Shown here piece after piece: positions 1 through 6,930 of a stretch of DNA of 33,713 nt. The notes beneath the pieces were generated by a model, which had not been told where the DNA came from, did not search any database, and saw only the letters and a list, made by a program, of their open reading frames with translations. Made by a program: the position numbers and the translations under genes. Numbering within the stretch: position 1 is the stretch's first letter; the number at the start of each line of letters is the position of its first letter. Origin of the DNA: Clostridia bacterium (lineage in GTDB: Bacteria; Bacillota; Clostridia; Oscillospirales; QAMX01); assembly GCA_017414715.1 (NCBI GenBank), contig JAFQKV010000116.1, forward strand, positions 1 through 33,713, written 5' to 3'.

Positions 1-1716
1 AAAACTGGTCATGCTGTATCCACAGAGGCTGGGGTTGGCGCGAAGCACATCGAAGCTAACTCTTCTCTGCTCCGCGTGTTTTTCGATGGAAGCCATCAAA
101 AAATCGTCCTTAGTGGGGTAAAGTGCGGACAAATCATATTTTTCGAGAAACTCATGCAGTTTTTTCAGCTGACCACGAAAGAATTCCGCTGTAGGCAATG
201 TTCCCAAACCTGCACGGACATGTTTATCATAACATTCCTGTAGTGTATACTGAGATCCTACACCGCATTCACTGAGAAATACCGGTTTGGTAGCTTCTCC
301 GATTCTGCGAAGGAAATTGCTTATTTCCGGAGAGAACGGTACTGTGGGGTAGCAATGATTGTCGCCCATACCAACTCTGTATGGAACAAGATCGGCACCG
401 GCTCCTTTGGCTACGACATGGTTGTCCGCAGCCTCTGCACCCCATTGGTACTCCCATGCATCCGATCCGGGATTTGCAAAACTACCGATGTCCAAGCGGT
501 TGTCCCATCTGCCGCTGGAAAGAAGAATCACACGATCCCTGTCTAGCTTTCGCATTTCCGGCAGATAGGACACGGCAAAATCAAAAACCTTATTGGCTTT
601 TGTTTCATTAAATATACCGTACAGGGTCACGCAAGGATGGTTTCTGTCCTGGATGAGCATATTGTTCAGATAGGCGCTCATCTGTTCTGGCATTTGTTCA
701 TGTTCCTGCATTCCCCAGGAAACGGCGGTTTCATCATAAACCATCATTCCCAGTTCATCACAGAAATCCAATACATCCGCATACGACAGATCCGCGAGAA
801 AACGGATACAGTTGAAACCCATGGCTTTGGCCTGTGCGATAGTTTCTCGGGACAGGCGATTGCCTGCGTGGGCACATTTCAGCAGAATTCGTTTTCCGTT
901 GAGCAGGAAATAACCGTCCTGCACGCAGAATGTACGGAATCCAAAGCGTTCTCTTCGGCTGTCCTGGCCGGCATGACTAGAAACGATAATCTCCAATGTG
1001 TAAAGCGATGGTTTCTCAAGCGACCAAAGTTCCGGATTCTCTATAACAAACCCGATCGTCGTAAGAGATGCGCCGGGAACAGATTTTGTGCACAGCAGAG
1101 AATTGCCATCATAGACTTTCGCGGTCACAGAAACATCCTGCGTGATTTCTCCCGCAACAGACACAAAGACATCTGTATGTCCATCGGAACAGGATGGGAC
1201 AATCTGTATGTTTTCCAGATATATCGGCGGTTTACAAGACAGGGCAACATGCCCTAAAATGCCGCCGCGATTGTTATATGTATAATACGCATGACTGCGG
1301 CCTCCGTTGGGAATATTCAGCAGTGAGATCCCTTCGGCATTTTCGGAACCGCTGCAAGGGCTAAATATGCGCAGAGAGAGAAGATTTTCACCATCCAACA
1401 CTGCATCTGTCACGCGAAATGAAAAGGATTCTTCCGCATGCATGTGACAGCCGATGTAGATCCCATTGAGATAAACATCGCATTTATAATCCACACGGTC
1501 AAATTCCAGAAACTGTTCCATGGGGGCAGGCGCTTTCTGTGTGGCAAATCGATGGTAAAACCAGACGGCTCCGGTACATGTGGGAAACAGTCTGCTGATA
1601 TAGATTGGAAGGACTTCCGCTTGCATGCAGTCCTGATCATCACAATGCCAGTCTGTCTGCGGTGTTTCCTCGCGCAAGAACCATGTGCGTTTTAAAAGCT
1701 GTTTGCTGCTGTACAT
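1..1716 (-). CDS. Glycoside hydrolase family 2 (beta-galactosidase/beta-glucuronidase type), 3' end off the window
   Basis: The frame is open for 572 codons from the ATG at 1716 to the left edge, with no stop, so the C-terminus is missing. I read a sugar-binding/jelly-roll N-terminus (about residues 1-170), an Ig-like middle and a TIM barrel. The barrel carries the GH2 acid/base signature DRNHPCVTLYGIFNE (catalytic Glu371) and, 112 residues on, a nucleophile segment PVFLSECG (Glu483). It should hydrolyse a beta-galactoside or beta-glucuronide; the exact substrate cannot be read. No signal peptide is visible, so it is probably cytoplasmic. A GAGGTG ribosome site sits 6 bp before the start. A good promoter lies about 300 bp upstream. 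Base composition is less GC-rich than the operons to the right. The family is secure; the specificity is inference. Confidence 0.9.
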   Translation of the reverse strand, partial: MYSSKQLLKRTWFLREETPQTDWHCDDQDCMQAEVLPIYISRLFPTCTGAVWFYHRFATQKAPAPMEQFLEFDRVDYKCDVYLNGIYIGCHMHAEESFSFRVTDAVLDGENLLSLRIFSPCSGSENAEGISLLNIPNGGRSHAYYTYNNRGGILGHVALSCKPPIYLENIQIVPSCSDGHTDVFVSVAGEITQDVSVTAKVYDGNSLLCTKSVPGASLTTIGFVIENPELWSLEKPSLYTLEIIVSSHAGQDSRRERFGFRTFCVQDGYFLLNGKRILLKCAHAGNRLSRETIAQAKAMGFNCIRFLADLSYADVLDFCDELGMMVYDETAVSWGMQEHEQMPEQMSAYLNNMLIQDRNHPCVTLYGIFNETKANKVFDFAVSYLPEMRKLDRDRVILLSSGRWDNRLDIGSFANPGSDAWEYQWGAEAADNHVVAKGAGADLVPYRVGMGDNHCYPTVPFSPEISNFLRRIGEATKPVFLSECGVGSQYTLQECYDKHVRAGLGTLPTAEFFRGQLKKLHEFLEKYDLSALYPTKDDFLMASIEKHAEQRRVSFDVLRANPSLCGYSMTSF

Positions 1717-1811
1717 AAAGCACCTCACTGAAATGGAATCCACTGTCGGTTCTGCACAACGAATTTCTCTTTCTCACGAGAACCGAAGTGCTTCTTGCAA
1801 TGCGCATCTAT

Positions 1812-1955
1812 TCATTCCGGCAGTTCCTGTTGTGCAGAAAAGTAATCCCGGTGGTACCTTCGGCGGTCAGGTGCTCTGACGTGAATTTCTAAAACTGCAC
1901 AGGCAGGAAACAGCAGACCGGATTTCTGCGTATGCACAGCGCCGTTGAATCTCAT
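1812..1955 (-). CDS. Possible 47-aa leader or remnant ORF upstream of the GH2 gene
   Basis: Between the promoter at 2006-2034 and the GH2 gene there is a short open frame starting at ATG 1955, preceded by AGAAGGTG with a 7-bp gap, and ending in TGA at 1812. The 47 residues (starting MRFNGAVHTQ, ending AQQELPE) match no family I recognise. It could be a small leader peptide cotranscribed with the hydrolase, the remains of a larger gene such as a regulator, or chance. The good ribosome site and its position on the predicted transcript are the only support. Confidence 0.3.
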   Translation of the reverse strand: MRFNGAVHTQKSGLLFPACAVLEIHVRAPDRRRYHRDYFSAQQELPE

Positions 1956-2005
1956 ATAAGAACACCTTCTAAGTTTTTATCCGGTTGCGGGATAGATTAA
2001 GAAAC

Positions 2006-2034
2006 ATTTTAACGTAAATAACATCAGTTGTCAA
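2006..2034 (-). promoter_or_regulatory. Sigma-70/A-type promoter for the GH2 transcript
   Basis: On the minus strand there is TTGACA (2029-2034), a 17-bp spacer, then TAAAAT (2006-2011). It points toward the small ORF and the GH2 gene and gives a predicted leader of about 280 nt before the GH2 start. Confidence 0.6.
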
Positions 2035-2043
2035 GAATCTGAT

Positions 2044-2058
2044 ATCGATTCGTTCGAT
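2044..2058. promoter_or_regulatory. Operator-like dyad upstream of the GH2 promoter
   Basis: ATCGATTCGTTCGAT is an inverted repeat with 5-bp arms and a 5-bp centre. It ends 10 bp upstream of the -35 box of the GH2 promoter. LacI/GalR- or AraC-type regulators often act at such places for sugar hydrolases, but no regulator gene is in view and the arms are short. Confidence 0.2.
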
Positions 2059-2096
2059 TATACTTATATATTTCTATGAATGGTGAATTATACTAT

Positions 2097-2110
2097 CAAG
2101 TGTAACACTT
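2097..2110 (+). repeat. IS30 left terminal inverted repeat
   Basis: CAAGTGTAACACTT, matching the reverse complement of the right end at 13 of 14 positions. Confidence 0.75.
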
Positions 2111-2756
2111 GAAAAAAAGAAGCAGTTCATACAGATCTCTGGTACAATAGAGTTACCACTCAACACCGCACCGAAAGGAGACCTGTATGAACTACCACCA
2201 TCTTACCATAGAAGAGCGCTGTTGTATACGGAAATTTTACAAAAGGGATTAAGTTATCGAAAAATAGCGGAGTTAATTGGTCGTAGTCCCAGCACAGTCA
2301 GCAGAGAGATCAACCGCAACCGAACCCATATATATGACATACCTACGTATTATCCCCATACAGCAAAAAAGAAATATCTTCTGCGGAGATCCTACTGCCA
2401 CAGAGGTATGTTTCATTCCCAAGCGTTTATATCCTACATAGAAGAGAAATTGCTTGCTACATGGTCACCGGAGCAGATCTCCTGTTCACCGTCACCTGTA
2501 CCTGTGCCAAGCTGGCGTACAATTTACCGTTGGCTCTATGACAGATATTTACTTAATAGAACGCCGCAAGGGAAAAAACCACGGAGTAAAGGAAACGAGA
2601 GGTAAATTCAGCAAAGGAAAGTCTATCCGCAAGCGGGATAAGAGCATATACCGCCGGGAGGAAGCCGGGCATTGGGAAATTGACACGGTTGTTAGCGGAC
2701 AAGGAAAGAGCAAGTCATGTTTTGCAACCTTTGCCGAGAGAAAGACGCGCTATTAT

Positions 2757-2929
2757 GTGGTATCCCAAGGGTGACTCCACAAAAGCTGACGCCTTTGCTT
2801 CCAAGTCTCCCACCTATCCTGTACATAAAGCACCGAGATCCAGTATTAAGCTACAGTAAAGCTCCATGGGGTCTTTCCGTCTAGTTGCGGGTAACTGGCA
2901 TCTTCACCAATACTACAATTTCGCCGGGT
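2757..2929 (-). rRNA. 23S rRNA domain V fragment embedded in the transposase pseudogene
   Basis: On the minus strand the 173 bp read as the most conserved part of bacterial 23S rRNA. They include GGCGAAATTGTAGTA, GGTGAAGATGCC, TTACCCGC, GACGGAAAGACCCCATGGAG, TTTACTGTAGCTTAATACTG, GTACAGGATAGGTGGGAGAC and GGAGTCACCCTTGGGATACC. This covers roughly E. coli positions 2010-2195, including the A2058/A2059 macrolide-site context. The sequence resembles Clostridia 23S, and local helices remain paired (TTGG with CCAG either side of TGAAGATG). It stops abruptly at both ends where transposase coding sequence begins. It is not a functional rRNA gene. Boundaries are accurate to a few bases. Confidence 0.88.
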
Positions 2930-3297
2930 AGATAATAGTAAAAATGCCTGACAGAAAAGCTGCTACTATGGCAAAAATGATTATTCAAACTTTGTCCGAG
3001 TTTCCGTCGGAGTTAGTTAAGACAATTACCTGCGACAGAGGGACGGAGTTTGCCAACTGGGCAGAGATAGGACAAGCTTAAATTGCGACGTATACTTTGC
3101 AGACCCATACTGCGCATGGCAAAAAGGGTCTAACGAGAACAGTAATGGTCTGCTCAGAGAGTTTTATCCCAAGGGCAGAAATCTATCCAGAGTCAGTCCG
3201 GCTACACTAAAGCGAAACCTGACGTTGATCAAAGCCAGACCTCGCGAGGTTCTTAACTTCGTCTCTGCTCAACACCTTTGGGATCTTGAACTTCAAA

Positions 3298-3311
3298 AAG
3301 TGTTGCACTTG
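3298..3311 (-). repeat. IS30 right terminal inverted repeat
   Basis: The reverse complement is CAAGTGCAACACTT. It overlaps the last codons of the transposase, as is common in IS30 elements. Confidence 0.75.
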
Positions 3312-3313
3312 GT

Positions 3314-3342
3314 TTGACAAATCACTACGATGCCTTTATAAT
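3314..3342 (+). promoter_or_regulatory. Perfect consensus promoter beside the IS end, driving the acetyltransferase
   Basis: TTGACA (3314-3319), exactly 17 bp, then TATAAT (3337-3342): both hexamers and the spacing are ideal. The -35 box begins 3 bp outside the IS30 right repeat. The predicted leader is about 57 nt before the ATG at 3406. Confidence 0.75.
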
Positions 3343-3405
3343 ACGAAGGCGAAACAGGCGATACATAAGATTGATAGATTAGCACTTGACAAAGGTACAT
3401 ATAAC

Positions 3406-4158
3406 ATGAATCGAATTTCTTTAAGCCAAGCAAGAGAAGTGTTTTTTTCTTCTGAAGCGCAGTATGTTTCACAAGAACAGTCATTCATTTATTATGATGA
3501 TTTTTCTGGAAAAGTTGCTCTTGACACATATATGACTTATGGGTGTCTTGTTGTAAAAAATGATTCTTGCTGGCATATCCATGCCCTAAGTGCTGAATCA
3601 GATATTTCTTCTGCAATAGAAGAAGTATCAAAATTCATGGCTTCAGATACAAAAAACCTTATGGTGCTTACTTGGAATATCATACCGGAAACATTAAAGG
3701 ACAAGCGCGGCGCATATAAACTTGCGAGAGAATACCTTCCATACAGCGACAAATCTATTCGCGAACTAACAACAGATGATTATACGTTAGTTGAAAAGTG
3801 CTGTTCATACGAGACCGACGATAATCAAATCGGTCAAGATATTGCCAGAGAATTTTTGACACATTACAACGATCACACGAATGATCCCCAAACGGTAAAT
3901 CTAGGACTTTTTATTGACAACAGTTTGGTCGGATTTGTGCAATCTTTCGCGCAAAAGAACCGCGGCATATCAACAATAAACATATATGTAACAAAAGCGC
4001 AACGTAAAAAAGGATACGCTAAACGATTGCTTTCAGCGATATGTGCTACAGACGAAAATATGGTTTATTGTTACAGTTGTGTAAAATCTAACATAGCATC
4101 CTTTAACACTGCCAAATCATGTGGATTTCAATTTAAGGGGGCCTATCTACTTATATGA
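3406..4158 (+). CDS. GNAT-family N-acetyltransferase, 250 aa
   Basis: The C-terminal half (about residues 140-250) has GNAT features: a strand LGLFIDNSLVGFVQSF, then INIYVTKAQRKKGYAKRLL, where Q-R-K-K-G-Y-A fits the acetyl-CoA pyrophosphate loop (Q/R-x-x-G-x-A/G), and a final FNTAKSCGFQFKG segment. The N-terminal 130 residues are unfamiliar. The substrate is unknown; antibiotics, polyamines or protein N-termini are all possible. The frame stays open upstream into the IS30 end, but the ATG at 3406 lies downstream of the promoter and has AAAGG about 10 bp before it, so I start there. It is much more AT-rich than the operons to the right and has its own promoter and terminator: a self-contained acquired cargo gene. 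Confidence 0.8.
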   Translation: MNRISLSQAREVFFSSEAQYVSQEQSFIYYDDFSGKVALDTYMTYGCLVVKNDSCWHIHALSAESDISSAIEEVSKFMASDTKNLMVLTWNIIPETLKDKRGAYKLAREYLPYSDKSIRELTTDDYTLVEKCCSYETDDNQIGQDIAREFLTHYNDHTNDPQTVNLGLFIDNSLVGFVQSFAQKNRGISTINIYVTKAQRKKGYAKRLLSAICATDENMVYCYSCVKSNIASFNTAKSCGFQFKGAYLLI

Positions 4159-4162
4159 AAGT

Positions 4163-4200
4163 CCCCGGCAGACCTTCAAAAATCTGCCGGGGTTATTTCT
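4163..4200 (+). terminator. Rho-independent terminator of the acetyltransferase gene
   Basis: A perfect 10-bp GC-rich stem (CCCCGGCAGA with TCTGCCGGGG) and a 10-nt loop are followed by TTATTTCTTT. It starts 4 bp after the stop codon. It could weakly serve the leftward operon too, but the T run on that side is poor. Confidence 0.88.
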
Positions 4201-4299
4201 TTGTTTTCCGCATTGCAATTATGTCTTTGAGCACAGTCGAGGATACATTACAACTTGAAAACTCCCTTATGAGCAGAAACCTTTTGGGGCTCTTTTATT

Positions 4300-5007
4300 T
4301 TACACAAACAAATTCAAAATGCCATAGACAATGTCATATGCACCGTACAGAATGAAGTTTCTTGCTACCTGCAGCCAGTTGCCGATGATATCGAGCTTCG
4401 GGATATAGTTTCCGATAAACAGGAGACCGATAAGCACCAAAAATCCGTATCGTTCATACTGCATGATCCTGTAGTAGATACGGTCGGGCAAAAACAGTCC
4501 CAGAACACGGGAACCGTCCAGCGGCGGGATCGGAATGAGATTGAACAGACCGAGACCGACATTGATCAATGACAGGTAGAAGAAGAAATTACTGAGGACG
4601 GAAAATACCGTCGCTGCAAAACCTTCTCCGATCTTAAAGATCACCAGGTCACACAATCCGGACAAAATGACCGAAAGGATCATCAGCAAAAAGTTTGACA
4701 GAGGGCCCGCAATGGCCGTGGCTGCCATCCCCTTCTTGGAATCCCTGAAATTGTACATATTGACCTGGACAGGCTTTGCCCATCCAAAACCGGTGAGCAG
4801 GAGCATAAGGAATCCGACGGGTTCAATATGGTTCAGCGGATTTATAGAGATGCGGCCGCGGTAGCGCTGGCTTTCATCTCCCATTTTCAATGCTATGAAG
4901 GCATGCGCAGCCTCATGCACCGAAAGGGTCAGCATAATACACGGCAGATAGTAGCACAGATTGAGCAGAAACTGTACGGGATCACTTCGCAGCAGGGAAA
5001 GATCCAT
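4300..5007 (-). CDS. M50 (site-2 protease family) membrane zinc metalloprotease, 235 aa
   Basis: An intramembrane peptidase of the minimal M50 type without a PDZ domain. HEAAH at residues 31-35 supplies two zinc ligands and the catalytic Glu, inside the first hydrophobic helix. IPPLDG, with Asp164 as the third ligand, lies in a later helix, and GPLSNFLLM (101-109) is the usual central motif. About five to six membrane segments are visible. The longer open frame upstream is ignored because AAAGGAG lies 7 bp before the ATG at 5007. It follows lysA by 19 bp and is the last gene of the leftward operon. Its substrate is unknown; sitting in a proteolysis operon makes envelope quality control a reasonable guess only. 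Confidence 0.88.
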   Translation of the reverse strand: MDLSLLRSDPVQFLLNLCYYLPCIMLTLSVHEAAHAFIALKMGDESQRYRGRISINPLNHIEPVGFLMLLLTGFGWAKPVQVNMYNFRDSKKGMAATAIAGPLSNFLLMILSVILSGLCDLVIFKIGEGFAATVFSVLSNFFFYLSLINVGLGLFNLIPIPPLDGSRVLGLFLPDRIYYRIMQYERYGFLVLIGLLFIGNYIPKLDIIGNWLQVARNFILYGAYDIVYGILNLFV

Positions 5008-5026
5008 CAGGATACTCCTTTCAGGG

Positions 5027-6325
5027 TCAGTCAAGATCCTTAGCCATAACATCCGCATAGGTCTCACGGCGGACGACCATGCGGTCTTCCCCATTCCGGA
5101 TGAACACCACCGGAGGACGGGGCACGCGGTTGTAATTGGATGCCATGGAATAGTTATAGGCCCCGGTGGAAAGCACGCACAGAAGCTCTCCGGGGGTAAG
5201 CTTCGGCAGAGTGATATCCCGGATCAGGATATCACCGCTCTCGCAGCAGCGGCCGGCAACGGTATAAACGGTATCGCGTTCGGCATCGGGACGGCAGGGC
5301 AAAACGGCCTCATAGGCTGCCTCGTAGAGGGCAAACCGGGGATTGTCCGTCATTCCGCCGTCAACGGATGCATAGTTGCGGACGTTTTTGATCTCCTTGA
5401 CCGAGCCGACGGTATAGACCGTAAGTCCCGCATCACCGACGATAGAGCGTCCGGGCTCCATGCACAGGCGGGGCGCCGGAATACCGCAGCGCTCTGCCGC
5501 CGCAAGGACGGCCTCAGCGGTATTTTTAACATTCTCTTCGATGGTCAGGGGATCGTGGCTGTCCAGATATTTAATGCCAACACCGCCGCCCACGTTGAGT
5601 TCCCTGACGGTATAACCGTAGGTGTCACGGATCTCGGCAATAAAGTCCATCATGACCTCAGCTGCACGCACAAAGGGGCGCGTGTCAAAGATCTGGGAGC
5701 CGATGTGGCAATGCAGTCCGCACAGCTCCGTATGGGGGGCTTTGAGGATCTCACCGATGAAGGCGATGGCCTCACCGTTCTCCAGCGCAACGCCGAATTT
5801 GGAATCGATCTTGCCGGTGGCGATAAAATCGTGGGTGTGGGCATCGATACCGGGCTTGATGCGAACGGAGACCCTTGCCGTAACGCCGAGTTCCGCGGCA
5901 ATGCGGTCAACGGTGCCGAGCTCAAAGCCTGAATCCAGCACAATGCGGCCAACACCGGCCGTCAGCGCCTCGCGGATCTCCGCCTCGGTCTTATTATTGC
6001 CATGGAAAAATATTTTTTCCGGCTCCATGCCCGCCGCGAGGGCGGTATACAGCTCACCGCCGGACACCACGTCGCATCCGAGACCGCAATCCCGCACGGT
6101 ACGGTAAACCGCCTTGCAGGAGAAGGCCTTGCTTGCATAGAGCACGATGGCATTCTCTCCGTAGTATTTCCGCATGGCGCTCTCATAACGCATACAGTTT
6201 GCCCGGATCTCCCCTTCATCCATAAGATATAGGGGCGTTCCGTATTTTTTTGCGAGCTTCGAGACCGATGCACCGCCGAGGTACAGCTCGCCGTTGCGGG
6301 TCTCCAGGGTTTTCATAATACTCAT
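5027..6325 (-). CDS. lysA: Diaminopimelate decarboxylase, 432 aa
   Basis: This PLP enzyme converts meso-diaminopimelate to L-lysine and CO2, the last step of lysine synthesis, in the cytoplasm. The PLP lysine is Lys66 in VLYASKAFSCK. HCHIGSQ, the glycine loop NVGGGVGIKY, EPGRSIVG and GRCCESGD follow in the alanine-racemase-like barrel and C-terminal domain. Length is normal for the family. The open frame reaches 56 codons further, but homology begins at the ATG 6325, 5 bp after the engB stop, with AAGGAAG upstream. An in-frame ATG at 6316 is an alternative. The placement after engB implies translation from the proteostasis transcript. Confidence 0.95.
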   Translation of the reverse strand: MSIMKTLETRNGELYLGGASVSKLAKKYGTPLYLMDEGEIRANCMRYESAMRKYYGENAIVLYASKAFSCKAVYRTVRDCGLGCDVVSGGELYTALAAGMEPEKIFFHGNNKTEAEIREALTAGVGRIVLDSGFELGTVDRIAAELGVTARVSVRIKPGIDAHTHDFIATGKIDSKFGVALENGEAIAFIGEILKAPHTELCGLHCHIGSQIFDTRPFVRAAEVMMDFIAEIRDTYGYTVRELNVGGGVGIKYLDSHDPLTIEENVKNTAEAVLAAAERCGIPAPRLCMEPGRSIVGDAGLTVYTVGSVKEIKNVRNYASVDGGMTDNPRFALYEAAYEAVLPCRPDAERDTVYTVAGRCCESGDILIRDITLPKLTPGELLCVLSTGAYNYSMASNYNRVPRPPVVFIRNGEDRMVVRRETYADVMAKDLD

Positions 6326-6330
6326 TGGTT

Positions 6331-6930
6331 TCAGGCTTCCTTGTTTTCCGTGAAAAGATACGGGATAAGTTCGTCCTTTCCGGTGCCGTTGAGCGCAGAA
6401 AAGGCAATGCAGTCCATCGGTGCAAATTCCGCAAAGTATTCGCGCATTTTCTCCACCGCAGGAGCGATTTCCCGGGGACGGAGCTTGTCGCACTTGTTGC
6501 AGAGCACGATATAAGGGATGTCCTTGGCCGCAAAGAACTCACCCATCAGCAGGTCGTCCTCCGTCGGCTCGTGACGGATATCGACGATGACCACGGCAAT
6601 GCGGATGTTCTTTGCGGAATTGAGAAAGGTATCGATGAGGGTCGCCCAGCGGCGCTTTTCCGCATCGGAGACCCGGGCAAAGCCGTAACCGGGCAGATCG
6701 GCAAGATAAACCCGCTTATCGATCAGAAAGTAGTTGATATGAATGGTTTTACCCGGTTTTTTGCTGACAAAGGCCAGCTTATTGCGGTTGAGAAGCTTAT
6801 TGATGACGGAGGATTTACCCGCATTGGATCGTCCCGCAAAGACAACGGCAGGCACGCCGTCGGAGAGAATCCCCTCCGGTGTTGCGGCGGAGGTCACGAA
6901 CTCCGCATTCTGAAGATTGATGGGCTTCAT
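6331..6930 (-). CDS. engB: Ribosome biogenesis GTPase EngB/YsxC, 199 aa
   Basis: A small TRAFAC GTPase needed for late 50S subunit assembly. G1 is GRSNAGKSS (33-41), G3 is DLPGYGFA, G4 is NKCDK and G5 is SAL. The family usually has Val where this protein has Ala37, and TKxDK at G4; both changes look tolerable. Length is typical. Its ATG overlaps the lon stop as ATGA (6927-6930), so it is translationally coupled to lon, a widespread Firmicutes order. Confidence 0.95.
   Translation of the reverse strand: MKPINLQNAEFVTSAATPEGILSDGVPAVVFAGRSNAGKSSVINKLLNRNKLAFVSKKPGKTIHINYFLIDKRVYLADLPGYGFARVSDAEKRRWATLIDTFLNSAKNIRIAVVIVDIRHEPTEDDLLMGEFFAAKDIPYIVLCNKCDKLRPREIAPAVEKMREYFAEFAPMDCIAFSALNGTGKDELIPYLFTENKEA

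Larger units (their letters stand above)
2097..3311 (+). mobile_element. Degenerate IS30-family insertion sequence
   Basis: The element is bounded by 14-bp terminal inverted repeats that match at 13 of 14 positions (CAAGTGTAACACTT on the left; CAAGTGCAACACTT as read inward from the right). It encodes an IS30-type transposase broken by several frameshifts. Removing the internal 23S rRNA insert leaves about 1.04 kb, near the usual IS30 size. I see no clear 2-3 bp target duplication (left flank ends tat, right flank begins gtt), which may mean an old insertion or slightly wrong ends. Confidence 0.85.
2187..3317 (+). pseudogene. IS30-family DDE transposase, frameshifted and interrupted by an rRNA fragment
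   Basis: The gene starts at ATG 2187 with AAAGGAG 6 bp upstream (MNYHHLTIEER). The reading frame slips near 2210-2250, into a helix-turn-helix segment with GRSPSTVSREINRN, and again near 2570-2605, into GHWEIDTVVSG, which holds the first catalytic Asp. At 2757 it is broken by foreign rRNA sequence. Translation resumes at about 2932 with KMPDRKAATM and TCDRGTEFANW (second Asp), slips once more near 3070-3080, and finishes with ADPYCAWQKGSNENSNGLLREF (catalytic Glu) to a TGA at 3315-3317, six bases past the right repeat. All DDE residues are still readable, so decay is fairly recent, but no active protein can be made. Confidence 0.88.

Noticed and set aside
637..1257. 206-codon plus-strand frame in the GH2 region
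   Set aside because: The minus strand is continuously open and carries the GH2 signature through the same bases.
1850..1858. T-box-like GGTGGTACC on the plus strand
   Set aside because: The flanking antiterminator/terminator arms and specifier region are missing, and no amino-acid gene follows; a 9-mer match is expected by chance about this often.
4201..4299. Search for a dedicated terminator after the M50 gene
   Set aside because: Only short, weak stems were seen; the GNAT terminator read in reverse has a poor T run, so no separate feature is claimed.
4155..4355. 66-codon plus-strand frame after the GNAT gene
   Set aside because: It lies across the terminator hairpin, has no ribosome site, and runs into the M50 gene on the other strand.
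4961..5932. 323-codon plus-strand frame opposite lysA
   Set aside because: Antisense shadow; lysA on the other strand has all catalytic motifs.
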